A DNA stretch of 64,000 nt from Saprospiraceae bacterium (lineage in GTDB: Bacteria; Bacteroidota; Bacteroidia; Chitinophagales; Saprospiraceae). Below, in pieces: positions 1-9,153 of this stretch; the stretch's first letter is position 1, and each line of letters starts with the position of its first letter. The notes under the pieces are model-generated. The model saw only the letters and a list, made by a program, of their open reading frames with translations, had not been told where the DNA came from and did no database searches. The stretch lies in assembly GCA_028280415.1 (NCBI GenBank), contig JANQLV010000023.1:1-64000 (forward strand), read 5' to 3'. Both the position numbers and the translations under genes were made by a program.

Positions 1-59
1 TGGACGAGAACGATTTTACAAAGGTCATTACTGCACTTGTAGATTTCATTCAAAAATAA
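1..59 (+). CDS. 3' end of an upstream gene of unknown function
   Basis: An open frame from base 3 runs to TAA at 57-59 and would encode the last 18 residues of a protein that begins left of the window, ending DFTKVITALVDFIQK. Too little remains to name a family. It is called a gene end because the frame is open and a hairpin follows at once, but a chance open frame of this length cannot be ruled out. Confidence 0.4.
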   Translation, partial: DENDFTKVITALVDFIQK

Positions 60-61
60 AT

Positions 62-77
62 CCCCGTTGAAACGGGG
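62..77. terminator. Hairpin between convergent genes, possible terminator
   Basis: CCCCGT and ACGGGG form a 6-bp GC-rich stem with a TGAA loop. On the minus strand it is followed by a T-rich run (complement of the A-rich stretch at 51-60), so it fits a terminator for the minus-strand gene ending at 172 better than one for the plus-strand gene ending at 59. The distance of about 95 bases from that stop is a weakness. Confidence 0.4.
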
Positions 78-171
78 GACGTGGCTTATGCCAAATATGA
101 TAACAGTATATAAAATGAACTAGAAAAGTCAAATCGAGCATGTGGGGTAACCATAATGCCTTGTTGTTACT

Positions 172-1656
172 CTACTGTTTCAAAATTCTTCTCCTATATA
201 CTCCATTCTCGGTAAGAATCTGACAAAGATACAAGCCATTACTATAACCACTTAGATTTAATTTTAACTGCGCTGTTTCCTCAATTAATTCTTTTGAGAA
301 AACTTTTACACCTGAGATGCTGGTAATAGTTAACCTCCCTTTATTAAAATGAGGCAGAGAGTAACTTATTGTACAAACATCATTTGAAGGGTTAGGATAG
401 ATGCTGAGTGTATTACTTACTGCTGGTACTGATTGACTTACTATCAGTTGATCTATTTCGTCTTTCAGGAAATAGATTTGATCTGCTTCTCTACCACCTA
501 TTTCGTCTATGGATTTTAATCTGGTGCCAGTAACCATAAACCCAGCTTGATTGTTAGTGAGATCAATAGTATTAGGTGAGATATAGGGATACCCATACCT
601 TTTTGAAGTAAGTTCGTTAAAATCAATATCTAGCTTAGCTATTTGTACAGGTTTGGGCATTGAGTCGTAAAAATTATTCCGACTGAGATCAAACAAAATT
701 AGTAGCTCGTCATTATCTGTCATCGTCACGTCTTTGATCACCTTATTATCATACATGGTACTTTGAATTGAGCCATTATTCTTGCCTATAACGTGAAGAT
801 GAGAAATTCTTTGCGAGTAAGTAAAATCAGTGAGGCCAAACAGGTAGTAATTTTCGTTTTCCGCTATATACACGGTTGGACTTATGAGCGTATCACTGAT
901 AGTTAACGAAAATGAGTCAAGTACGTCACCATCGTAGGAGAGGATTGAGAGGGTTTGTTGAGAAAATAGTAGGATGGTTTCATCATACTCGGATAAATAT
1001 ACCCAGCGCGTATCATTACTAAATGTATCTACATGGACAAGGTCAAAATCACTAGCAAGAGTTTCGATGTAGAGGGGGTGGTTTTCGAGACGATCAGTAT
1101 AAAGTAGGAGATACCCATTTTGAATTTCTTGGAAAGCAAGGAGTTTATCTCGATCACATAAAAGATCGTCTGGAAAATACTCCGCTTGCTCCACTGCACC
1201 CGTGTTACGGGCAATTTCCAATATCCCCTTTTTAAACCCATCAGCAATACCGATAGGACTGTTTACGCTATCACAAGGTGTTACTCCAACAGCACTAGAA
1301 AATGGTACAACAATATGGTCATTAGAATTTAAGAGTAATTGATGAGCTGGGACTAAACCATCCCATTCGAGTAAAGTAGTCAGATATAATTCTTGCCAGA
1401 AAAGCTCACCTGTACTTGATATGCTATGTATCCCTGAGCCATAGGTGTGAGCCCCATTAATAGGTATTCCGCTTCCTTCCTCAAAGTGTTGGATGTTTGA
1501 CAAAATGAAGTAAGTATCATTGTAGTCTTGCACTGCCATCAAGCCAAGAACCGAGGTGTCACCATCTGTATTCCAAGGCAATAGCAGCTCAATCGTTGTT
1601 TGGCTATTTGCCGCAAGCACGTAGAATAAGAAGAAACCATGTATAAGATTTTTCAT
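172..1656 (-). CDS. Secreted protein with T9SS type A sorting domain
   Basis: 494 residues. The N-terminus (MKNLIHGFFLFYVLAANSQ) is a Sec signal peptide. The last about 75 residues form a typical Por-secretion C-terminal sorting domain: a YPNPSND motif, hydrophobic strands, and a final NGVYRRRILKQ. This predicts export across the outer membrane by the type IX system and attachment or release at the surface. The middle is beta-rich without recognised catalytic motifs and resembles delta-60/beta-propeller-type passenger regions, but I cannot assign a family. It lies 100 bases from a second T9SS cargo gene in the same direction. Function of the passenger is unknown. Confidence 0.8.
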   Translation of the reverse strand: MKNLIHGFFLFYVLAANSQTTIELLLPWNTDGDTSVLGLMAVQDYNDTYFILSNIQHFEEGSGIPINGAHTYGSGIHSISSTGELFWQELYLTTLLEWDGLVPAHQLLLNSNDHIVVPFSSAVGVTPCDSVNSPIGIADGFKKGILEIARNTGAVEQAEYFPDDLLCDRDKLLAFQEIQNGYLLLYTDRLENHPLYIETLASDFDLVHVDTFSNDTRWVYLSEYDETILLFSQQTLSILSYDGDVLDSFSLTISDTLISPTVYIAENENYYLFGLTDFTYSQRISHLHVIGKNNGSIQSTMYDNKVIKDVTMTDNDELLILFDLSRNNFYDSMPKPVQIAKLDIDFNELTSKRYGYPYISPNTIDLTNNQAGFMVTGTRLKSIDEIGGREADQIYFLKDEIDQLIVSQSVPAVSNTLSIYPNPSNDVCTISYSLPHFNKGRLTITSISGVKVFSKELIEETAQLKLNLSGYSNGLYLCQILTENGVYRRRILKQ

Positions 1657-1756
1657 AGTATCACTTTGGAGTAATAGAGTATATCATTGTTTAAAGATAC
1701 GCAAACAAGAGGTAACCCGTTGGGTCTTAGGTTCCAACGGGTCACAAGTACTTGTA

Positions 1757-3712
1757 CTATTGTTTGATAAAGCTCTCAGCCCCTACTCGTCCATCAGCCG
1801 TAATTACTTCAACTGAATACAGCCCGGGAGATAATGCGTGAACATCCATATTTAGCGTCAAGGTGAATGCCCCACCAGTAACACTACCGAGAACTGCTGA
1901 GTCATTTACCCGATATACATGCATCATGTGAATAGCCTCTCCATTTTTAGTACTCACATCAATGTGATTTGTGGCAGGGTTCGGGTTGATAACTATCTTA
2001 ACCTTGGTGTCGTCTGGTTGAGGGGTGTATTTACACTTTTCTCTGACTAAGGTTGTACTAACAGAAAAGCCATATTGATTAGAAGCTTCGACAATGAATT
2101 CATAATCTAAGAATTCGTTTAAACCAGTAATGGCATATGTATGTTGACCTGTAGGGACGCTTTCTACGATATAGAAAGGCATATCTTCTGATTTGTACAC
2201 CACGTTATATGAATCGGCTCCCCCAGCATAGAAACTCAAAAGCACCGATTCACAACCGAAAGTGTTTTGGTGTTCAATAAATTGAACGTCGGGGACATCA
2301 GGTGGGTGATTAATAGCGATAGGTAAAAAAGCTTCGTTTAAATATCCTTCAGAGTCTATGCCACTAAGGTATAGCTCAGCTCTAATCTGCTCATTGTGAT
2401 TTCGTTTCCATGTGTAGTTACTCGGTAGCTCGTCGATGGTTACATTCCAAATTGGGTAGTCTACTGTATTTCCGCCACTATGAATATATGTACCTTGTGA
2501 GTGGAGGATTCTCAGTTCCCAAAACACATGAGAAGTATACAGGGGATTCAAAGGTTCTTCATCAATAAATGTCCACGCATAATGCCCCGTTTGACCTAAA
2601 TTGTATTCTTGCTTTGGATTATTCCCCATCAGTTCATACACATTTCCTTGGCATTGTGGCGCACTCCAACAATCCCAATCAAATGAATGAAAACGTAACT
2701 CATCTTCAACCCCTGTAATCAGTTCTGCTTTCCAACCAATGTCGTTTAATAATCCTACCCCAAAACTGCCCGGATCATGGATCGCTTCACCAAAATTTAG
2801 CATGGGCGTCATGAGGGCTTGTGGAGTACCGTTGAAAGTAGCTTCGTCAAAGTGTGCAATACTTGACCCAGTCTGATACGAAAAAGGTGCATAGAGTTTT
2901 GCACCAGAAGCAGCTGAACCACTCGTCCAGAATAAATTATCTGATTGCAAATAATCTCCTAGAGCATTTAATGCTACTGCCATCTCAAAACTAGTGAGAA
3001 GTACCCCATTACCATCAATAATAAAACGGTCATAAATAAGTGGTGACGCAACACCATTACCTAAAATTCCATATCCTCCCTCAACCGTATTACATTGTGT
3101 AGAAGGCAAAAAACCAAGTCCGTGACCAATCTCATGGAGTACTACGGTTACGAAATCATACCGATCACTAGGAGTAGCACCGTCAGTGCCAAAATAAAAT
3201 GGGAAGGTGCTGCTAAATGAGGCAGTAATATCGACTTGTGCAGATAAATCAGTACCATTTAAGCGATTAGCTAAAGCGGCTGGATACCATGTATCTCCCA
3301 TATATGAGGGGTCACTGGAACTAAAATTACGTGAAATAGTATTAGCCCCAGCAGAACCAAGCACCCCAGCTCCTAAGTCTTCAAATGTTGCATCAATTTC
3401 AATGGCCACATCAGACGTGAGGATTTGCTCCCAGATACCCACCGCATAATCAAAAGCAGCAATGACATCAGGAGTCCAGTTTGAACCATTGTAGTTGACA
3501 TTAATGGTCACGCTTCTTTGTCCAACAGTTTCAGAGCTATGATTTGTGGGAGGAACATAAACATTATTAACTTGTGTCCCTGCCAGAATTTTAATTGGCT
3601 CTAAAGGGGTAGAAATTGTCTCTTGAGCAGATAAAAACAGTACGAACATAAGTACTAGTGCAGGAATAAGGAATAACCTTTTCCCAAAACATGTAAGCTG
3701 TGCAAGTATCAT
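1757..3712 (-). CDS. Secreted HExxH metalloprotease-like protein with T9SS sorting domain
   Basis: About 651 residues from the preferred start at 3712. The frame opens at 3790, but starting at 3712 gives a clean signal peptide (hydrophobic ALVLMFVLFLSAQ). A VVLHEIGHGLGF segment carries the zinc-binding HExxH motif with the following G, as in metzincin-like peptidases. The expected third zinc ligand is not obvious, so the exact clan is uncertain. A fibronectin-III-like region lies near residues 500-590 of the long frame, and the C-terminus has a NPNPATNHIDV T9SS sorting domain. Likely an extracellular protease or adhesin-protease. It follows the same orientation as the other T9SS cargo gene downstream. 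Confidence 0.75.
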   Translation of the reverse strand: MILAQLTCFGKRLFLIPALVLMFVLFLSAQETISTPLEPIKILAGTQVNNVYVPPTNHSSETVGQRSVTINVNYNGSNWTPDVIAAFDYAVGIWEQILTSDVAIEIDATFEDLGAGVLGSAGANTISRNFSSSDPSYMGDTWYPAALANRLNGTDLSAQVDITASFSSTFPFYFGTDGATPSDRYDFVTVVLHEIGHGLGFLPSTQCNTVEGGYGILGNGVASPLIYDRFIIDGNGVLLTSFEMAVALNALGDYLQSDNLFWTSGSAASGAKLYAPFSYQTGSSIAHFDEATFNGTPQALMTPMLNFGEAIHDPGSFGVGLLNDIGWKAELITGVEDELRFHSFDWDCWSAPQCQGNVYELMGNNPKQEYNLGQTGHYAWTFIDEEPLNPLYTSHVFWELRILHSQGTYIHSGGNTVDYPIWNVTIDELPSNYTWKRNHNEQIRAELYLSGIDSEGYLNEAFLPIAINHPPDVPDVQFIEHQNTFGCESVLLSFYAGGADSYNVVYKSEDMPFYIVESVPTGQHTYAITGLNEFLDYEFIVEASNQYGFSVSTTLVREKCKYTPQPDDTKVKIVINPNPATNHIDVSTKNGEAIHMMHVYRVNDSAVLGSVTGGAFTLTLNMDVHALSPGLYSVEVITADGRVGAESFIKQ

Positions 3713-3950
3713 GGTAAAGTATTTAAAAGGTGAAGAATTAATTACGTTGTTACACAAACATCCACCCGCCTTAACGAGAACATTAGGCACACTACAGTCC
3801 TAAGCCTAAAGACACACCTCATGTCTCAGGCGAGTGGAGTCCTCTCGTCCCTTGTTAGCTCCCTTTGTATAACCCTAGATAGACAAGAGCGTTAAGTGAA
3901 CGAAAGCCTGCATTCTCCCCAAATATGCAGAATGGCAAAGCCAAGAAATA

Positions 3951-5471
3951 TTACTTTCGTATGGTTGTTTTTCTTCTTAAACTTGATCTGAATTTATCAT
4001 CAAGCATCTCTAATATTTCTTCCACGAGTACCCCATACGGTATCACTTCAATCGATAAATTCTGTCGCAACTTTATTGGTGTTTGGTTTAATTTTTCGCG
4101 TTGTTTTTCGGTCTTTAAGAGCACCGCCGTCTTTACAAAATATGCTTGTTCCATTTTGATGATAATGTCAATAAAGGCTTTGGCTCTTTTGGTTTCAGGG
4201 TTCCGCATATAGACTCGGGCATATTCCTTTAATGAATCAATTCGATCTATAATTTTGCCAAATTGTTTACGTTGCATATATACCAGGATTTGAATAATGA
4301 GAATATTGACATTATTCCCTGATTTATCCTTTGAGAAAACAGGCATTTCATTCAAGAATTTTCCAAGATAAAATCGCTCTTTCTCATACGGGTCTATCTT
4401 CTCACGCTTGACGAGAAAATAGAGATAGCCTCTAATGATATTCCAGTATTCCGTTATGTTCTCATACAAACACTCTTTTTGACGATGAGCATTATACAGA
4501 TCATAGGCTTCTTGATAGTCTCCGGCATGTAGGCATACTACAATTCGTCGTAGTAAAATGACATGCCAATTAAAATACCCTTTTGGCACTAAGGTAAGTG
4601 CAGTCTTTGCCACATCTTTAGCCTCACGTAATTGCTCTAGCGCTAAAAGGGCTGGCATCTTGTAAAACAAGTATGAAAGACGCAGTGAACTGATATTGAT
4701 ATGATCTTCATTTAACTCTGCTAATGCCCGATTGCAGTGGATGATAATATTTTCATAATCAAACTCTACACTATATCGAGTTAGCTTAATTGAATAAATC
4801 AGACGATTAATATGCTGTAAACCAGGTTGCCGTAGCGACCACGTTTGTTCAGAGGCATGAATAATCTCTTGCACCACCTTTGGCGAATAACTTACTTTGT
4901 TATTGCACAACATAACGACACGAGTATAGTGTTGCCTGACGATTGATTCCACATTAGCAAGCTCTAATTGTGTCTGGGCAATGTGGGTGTATTTTTCTAC
5001 AAATCTGGGACGTACTTCAAAAGTGGCGTAATGTACTGCCAGATCATTTGCTACGATATGACACAAACCATGAAGCTCAATCTTTTGTAGTTCCGGCAAA
5101 AGGCCCTCGGCTAACTTGATCCCATGTGCTCTGCGGCTTTTGGTTAGCAGTATTTTATACATTGCAAATTCTCGAAAGCAGGTTTCATAAAAAGCCACGC
5201 TTTTATTTTCAGTTATCGACGGATAAGCAATTAAGTATCTAGTGAGGGCAGTTTTTAATCTCCGCCGTAGTTTATTAAAATACTTAACCTTCGTCGCAGT
5301 TCCCAGATACATCTCGGCAGCTAACCGAGGGCTTAATTTTTCGTGTTTACTTAAGAATACATACAATTCATCGAGCCTTGGGGTAAAAACAGGCGTAAAT
5401 CCCGACGGCAACAAATCCATTAATTCATATAGCGCAAACATTACCGTTTCGTTCTTTCCTAATCGCTTCAT
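3951..5471 (-). CDS. TPR-like helical protein, unknown function, divergent from a GG-leader peptide
   Basis: 506 residues, no signal peptide and no membrane segment, so probably cytoplasmic. The sequence is almost wholly helical with repeat-like helix pairs (for example residues about 280-340, LLALEQLREAKDVAKTAL followed by similar units), which suggests a TPR-type superhelix. The N-terminal 80 residues (LSPRLAAEMYLGTATKVKYFNKLRRRL) are basic and could be a separate helical domain. I see no enzymatic motif. Its start lies 123 bases from the oppositely directed start of a 42-residue peptide with a double-glycine leader, so a peptide-sensing or regulatory role is possible but is inference only. 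Confidence 0.7.
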   Translation of the reverse strand: MKRLGKNETVMFALYELMDLLPSGFTPVFTPRLDELYVFLSKHEKLSPRLAAEMYLGTATKVKYFNKLRRRLKTALTRYLIAYPSITENKSVAFYETCFREFAMYKILLTKSRRAHGIKLAEGLLPELQKIELHGLCHIVANDLAVHYATFEVRPRFVEKYTHIAQTQLELANVESIVRQHYTRVVMLCNNKVSYSPKVVQEIIHASEQTWSLRQPGLQHINRLIYSIKLTRYSVEFDYENIIIHCNRALAELNEDHINISSLRLSYLFYKMPALLALEQLREAKDVAKTALTLVPKGYFNWHVILLRRIVVCLHAGDYQEAYDLYNAHRQKECLYENITEYWNIIRGYLYFLVKREKIDPYEKERFYLGKFLNEMPVFSKDKSGNNVNILIIQILVYMQRKQFGKIIDRIDSLKEYARVYMRNPETKRAKAFIDIIIKMEQAYFVKTAVLLKTEKQREKLNQTPIKLRQNLSIEVIPYGVLVEEILEMLDDKFRSSLRRKTTIRK

Positions 5472-5594
5472 AATGAGTTTCTTATATTAAAATCAAATCA
5501 TTACGTTACCATGCAAACGGCGCATTTGGCATCATTGTTTGGGGTAAAATATTACCTGATACTAGTACCTTTCATATTCACCAAAATTATTATT

Positions 5595-5723
5595 ATGACA
5601 TTTGATGACATTAAACAATCAACCCTTACCCTTGATGCGGCGCAACAAGTACATATTAAGGGTGGTACTAATGATGCAAATACAACAACCTCTATCGTAG
5701 GGATTGATATAGATGCAGTGTAA
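5595..5723 (+). CDS. Small peptide with double-glycine leader (RiPP/bacteriocin-like or signal precursor)
   Basis: 42 residues from ATG at 5595. The frame is open from 5511, but the earlier part reads as non-coding upstream sequence. The leader (MTFDDIKQSTLTLDAAQQ, then VHIKGG) has the charged start, spaced leucines and final IKGG typical of leaders cut by C39-type peptidases in Bacteroidota. The predicted core is 18 residues (TNDANTTTSIVGIDIDAV), rich in Thr, Ile and Asp, with no Cys, so lanthionine rings are not expected. No modification enzyme or transporter is nearby. The only partner is the divergent TPR-like gene. Family assignment rests on leader pattern alone. Confidence 0.55.
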   Translation: MTFDDIKQSTLTLDAAQQVHIKGGTNDANTTTSIVGIDIDAV

Positions 5724-5977
5724 CGAGCTTGTGTAACGAACTGGGTTTGCGGTATTAGCAAAACTGTGACTGTAAGGTAAGTAAAAAAATATAGTAGCAA
5801 AAATATTTTGACCTATTTTTGCCTATGTATCTTATTGATTTTCAGGGAGATATGGCGCAGTTTGACCATTTTCACTTCACGGGTAACTCTTTGAAAAACA
5901 AATCGTTAATTATCAATGCGCTTACATTCAATAGGTGTTTTGGTAGGTGGAGTTTATAGTGTTATTTGACAAAGAAA

Positions 5978-6757
5978 TCAGCGATTTTTTTCGATATTTC
6001 TCCGATCTTTTCCACGTAAGGGGCGCCTTTTCTTCTCAATCACTACTCGCCAACGGTATTTCCGTTTGTTATATATCACCCCTACTACCTTCCCAGATCG
6101 AGTATATGGAATGATGTTATGGTCTTTTAACTTTTCATATAACTCTTGATCGGTATTGAATGTTCCCTGTAACTTTTTAATGATCCGCCTTACTTTTTGT
6201 TTATCACTTTCTCCTTGGCGAGAAATAACTCGGTATTCTTTATCATTAACTACTGTCTGGTTTCCTTTGCCATGCCAAACGACTGAGTGAGTAAGTTCGG
6301 GATACTGATCAAGTTGATACTGCTGAATTTCTTGCTTTATTTTCTTGAATTGCTTTTTGCTCATGCGCATTGAGGCGTTTGACTTGTATTTAATACCTGA
6401 GAAGAGAAAGTGAATATGGGTATGATCCTGATCAAAATGCGGAGTGGCCAAAACGATAGCTTCACGACCACGAAGGTCAATATATCTACGAGCTAACTCT
6501 TTGAGGATAGCAAGCGAGAGGTGTTCAGTATCTTCTTTGGCGAAGGACATAATCTCATGAGTGAGGATGGTGGCATTTTTTCTTTTACGTGTACGATATT
6601 TTCTTTCGTTATCTTCAAATTCAGTTATCCAATCAGTCATGACAGTGCCTTTCAAATTATGGCGAAGAATAAATGTGTCGTATGATGAGTCTTTTACTAT
6701 ATATCTAACTAGGCGCCCAAAATCCTTGGTTTTAATTGATTTGATTTTGATAATCAT
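5978..6757 (-). CDS. Relaxase / mobilization nuclease (module 1)
   Basis: 259 residues. The HFDQDHTHIHF segment (residues 107-117) is the HxDxxHxHxHF metal-binding motif of MOB-P-type relaxases, which nick the transfer origin and stay covalently bound to DNA. The N-terminal KDFGRLVRYIV contains the likely catalytic Tyr (Y19). It is short for a relaxase and ends in a basic tail (KKRRPLRGKDRRNIEKNR). Its start overlaps the upstream accessory gene by 26 bases, indicating translational coupling. Last gene of a four-gene minus-strand operon with a coupling ATPase. Confidence 0.85.
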   Translation of the reverse strand: MIIKIKSIKTKDFGRLVRYIVKDSSYDTFILRHNLKGTVMTDWITEFEDNERKYRTRKRKNATILTHEIMSFAKEDTEHLSLAILKELARRYIDLRGREAIVLATPHFDQDHTHIHFLFSGIKYKSNASMRMSKKQFKKIKQEIQQYQLDQYPELTHSVVWHGKGNQTVVNDKEYRVISRQGESDKQKVRRIIKKLQGTFNTDQELYEKLKDHNIIPYTRSGKVVGVIYNKRKYRWRVVIEKKRRPLRGKDRRNIEKNR

Positions 6758-7265
6758 AGGTCTTTAACAAGCTAGTTAAAGTTCGATAATAATGGGGGTT
6801 GGAGTGGAGCGTCTTAGCGATGAATGTTTCTAGTGAGTCAGGGTGTCGCAGGAGTGTTTCTAATTGCTTTTCGAGCTTTATAATAAGGGCGTAGCAATAT
6901 TCGATTAACTGATTGCTATTATCTTTTCTTGTTTGGTCGGCGAGGTATTGGACTTGACTATACGTCAAAGAAAGCGTTTGCAAAATATTTGAAACGACTT
7001 GCTCATTAGGAACCACGTATTTTTTATCTATGTATGCTATCGCTGCAGAGGCGATAAACTTCGAGAGTGATTGTTGATGTTGTATGGCGCCGGCTTTGAG
7101 TCTTGTATGAACATCGGGAGAGAGAAGTAAGGTAACTTCTTTACGATTTTTACGACGCTGTCTTTGATACAGACGTAGGTAGTATTTTCGGTACTGCTTG
7201 TATGAATTACTGGAATGACTACAATTTCTATCGCGTAAATATTCGTAATAAGTAAGGATAGTCAC
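6732..7265 (-). CDS. Mobilization accessory protein, MobC-like (module 1)
   Basis: 177 residues, strongly basic at the N-terminus (YKQYRKYYLRLYQRQRRKNRKEV), followed by VTLLLSPDVHTRLKAGAIQHQQSLSKFIASAAIAY. That strand-helix-helix pattern is typical of ribbon-helix-helix mobilization proteins that bind near the nick site and recruit the relaxase. The C-terminal half is helical. It sits between the coupling-protein gene (5 bases upstream) and the relaxase (26-base overlap), the usual MobC position. Assignment is by pattern and context. Confidence 0.65.
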   Translation of the reverse strand: MTILTYYEYLRDRNCSHSSNSYKQYRKYYLRLYQRQRRKNRKEVTLLLSPDVHTRLKAGAIQHQQSLSKFIASAAIAYIDKKYVVPNEQVVSNILQTLSLTYSQVQYLADQTRKDNSNQLIEYCYALIIKLEKQLETLLRHPDSLETFIAKTLHSNPHYYRTLTSLLKTYDYQNQIN

Positions 7266-7270
7266 GATGC

Positions 7271-8656
7271 TTAGAGATTAAGGTGGATAAGGTTATGCGG
7301 AATACGGCGAGTGATTTTAGGAAGCGGTACGGTAGTTCTTCGTCTTAGTCGCCACTGTTTGTAATAGGGAATGAGCTTGGTTTTGATAGGCGGATAATTA
7401 GAGCAAATCAGTATCCCATTGCTACGAGGCATCATTCTAATTTCTGGGGCAGTCATGAGCGGTCGAATATGGCGAGTACCTTCCTCATCTTTAAATTCAT
7501 ACTGGCCTAAGGTAGCTTCTAAAGAACGAGCTGTGTCAAGAGGTTGGCCAGAGAGGTATAGTTTAGCGAGACAATTGGAAGCTATTGTGTTGGCTTGAGC
7601 ACTACCGTAGAGATGAACCATTTGATTGTAGTTTTGCCAAACAAGCATTAATCCCGATTGATATTTTCTTAAATTACTAACCACTAAGGATAAGTTTGGA
7701 AGGTACAAACTAGAGGCTTCATCGATCAAAAAGAAAACTGACCGATCAGTTTTTTTGGGTAGAGCATGGAACACATATTTCCAGAGGGTTTCAAAAAAGA
7801 CGCTGGTGAGAGCACTCAGATAATCTCTTTCAGTAAGTGGATTCTGTACGAATACAGCTACCTTTCCTGTTCGTAAGCTTTGCATATCCCAAGTGTCAAC
7901 TGAGGTGACTTGTGCGATTATCTCATCATTTAATGCTGTTAAGGAAGCTAAGGCTGTGGCAAGAATATTAGTGCGTAACTTTTCTTCCAATCCAGCAAAG
8001 GCGTGGTAGCTTTTTCGTACGCGCTCGATGGGATGAGCTTCGGCGTACTTCAAGACTGTATCGGGGGTACTTAAAATGGATTGGAGCAGAGACTGTACAC
8101 TTTTTAAGGTGCGCAATTGTACAGGTTCGGGTAATATGAGTTCTATCGCAGTGGTCATAAGTGAAATAGCTTGCAAATTCCAAAAGCTTTCACTGTTTAC
8201 TCCTAAGGAAGTTTGAATGAGTAAGGTGGCGAGCTTTCCCGCGTCGCTAGAATTGTGAACATGTTTTAGCGGATTAAAACCAATACTCATATCGGGATTG
8301 GTGAAGTTGAGGCAAAGAACTTGATAGCCCTTTGTATATAAATGTCCCGCAGTCTGTTGATATAACTCACCACTTGGATCATGGATGACCATATTCCCTT
8401 TCATACTAAGTATTGAGGGAATTAAAACTACAGATGACTTTCCTGACCCAGTTCCACCAAATACAAGGCCATTTTCATAGCTATGTTTGATGGAAAGTCG
8501 GCGTTTTCCAGTCAAGCAAAAACCATAATTGTATCGACTCAGTACTTTTGTTTCTGTTACAAATTTTGCCTTGTAGGTATGTGGATTGGGAGGCTTTTTC
8601 AACAGGCTATTTAAGAACTTTACTATTGTGAGCGCTATTATAAATACCTGTCTCAT
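7271..8656 (-). CDS. VirD4/TraG-like type IV coupling protein (module 1)
   Basis: 461 residues. Walker A GGTGSGKSS at residues 67-75, Walker B VFFLIDEAS at about 307-315, and HDPSGE after the first strand are hallmarks of type IV coupling ATPases, which bring relaxase-DNA to a secretion channel. The N-terminus has only one short hydrophobic segment (residues 1-18), so the usual two-helix membrane anchor is reduced. The stop is 5 bases from the mobC-like gene, and the start overlaps the preceding gene by 4 bases. No pore genes are nearby, so it would need a helper secretion system. Confidence 0.85.
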   Translation of the reverse strand: MRQVFIIALTIVKFLNSLLKKPPNPHTYKAKFVTETKVLSRYNYGFCLTGKRRLSIKHSYENGLVFGGTGSGKSSVVLIPSILSMKGNMVIHDPSGELYQQTAGHLYTKGYQVLCLNFTNPDMSIGFNPLKHVHNSSDAGKLATLLIQTSLGVNSESFWNLQAISLMTTAIELILPEPVQLRTLKSVQSLLQSILSTPDTVLKYAEAHPIERVRKSYHAFAGLEEKLRTNILATALASLTALNDEIIAQVTSVDTWDMQSLRTGKVAVFVQNPLTERDYLSALTSVFFETLWKYVFHALPKKTDRSVFFLIDEASSLYLPNLSLVVSNLRKYQSGLMLVWQNYNQMVHLYGSAQANTIASNCLAKLYLSGQPLDTARSLEATLGQYEFKDEEGTRHIRPLMTAPEIRMMPRSNGILICSNYPPIKTKLIPYYKQWRLRRRTTVPLPKITRRIPHNLIHLNL

Positions 8657-9153
8657 ATGCTTGAGAATATGGTATTAAGCGGTATAGGTGACTGATATAT
8701 GCTTTCGGAAACATCTTCAGAAAACCTGAATTTCAGATTCTCGGTTTGAAATACCTCAATAGTTTCAATGTAGTGTTGTATGACTTCCCTTTCTAGTTTT
8801 TTAATCTGACCGACATATTCAAAGTATTCTAAAAAGCGATAGCGTAGCCTCTTGACCAGTCTTCTGTCCGTAATCTCATGAACTCCATGAGCTAATTTTC
8901 TCATACTCCGTAAAGTCTCATCTGTGTAAGCTTGATGATGGAGATACGATAAGAGTGTATTATATCGACTCGCTACCGATTGATAGTATCGCGTTACCTC
9001 AGCTTTTTCATTGGGACGATCAAGTACCCCTAATAGTCTCGCTTCAAGGGTGATATTTGATAGTAGTTTTTTGTGCTGACTTGCGATAGCGTTAGCTAGG
9101 TCTTGCAATGGATGTTTTTTATTATGGAATAGTTTGAGAAGAACACCAAACAT
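8653..9153 (-). CDS. Unknown helical protein, first gene of mobilization operon 1
   Basis: 166 residues from ATG at 9153; the frame also opens at 9189, but the extra residues (MTWCFLAPNPTI) look like leader. It is alpha-helical and rich in Lys, Arg and Leu, with no motif I recognise. The 4-base overlap with the coupling-protein gene shows it is co-translated with mobilization functions, so a role in DNA processing or coupling is plausible. No homology claim is made. Confidence 0.65.
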   Translation of the reverse strand: MFGVLLKLFHNKKHPLQDLANAIASQHKKLLSNITLEARLLGVLDRPNEKAEVTRYYQSVASRYNTLLSYLHHQAYTDETLRSMRKLAHGVHEITDRRLVKRLRYRFLEYFEYVGQIKKLEREVIQHYIETIEVFQTENLKFRFSEDVSESIYQSPIPLNTIFSSI

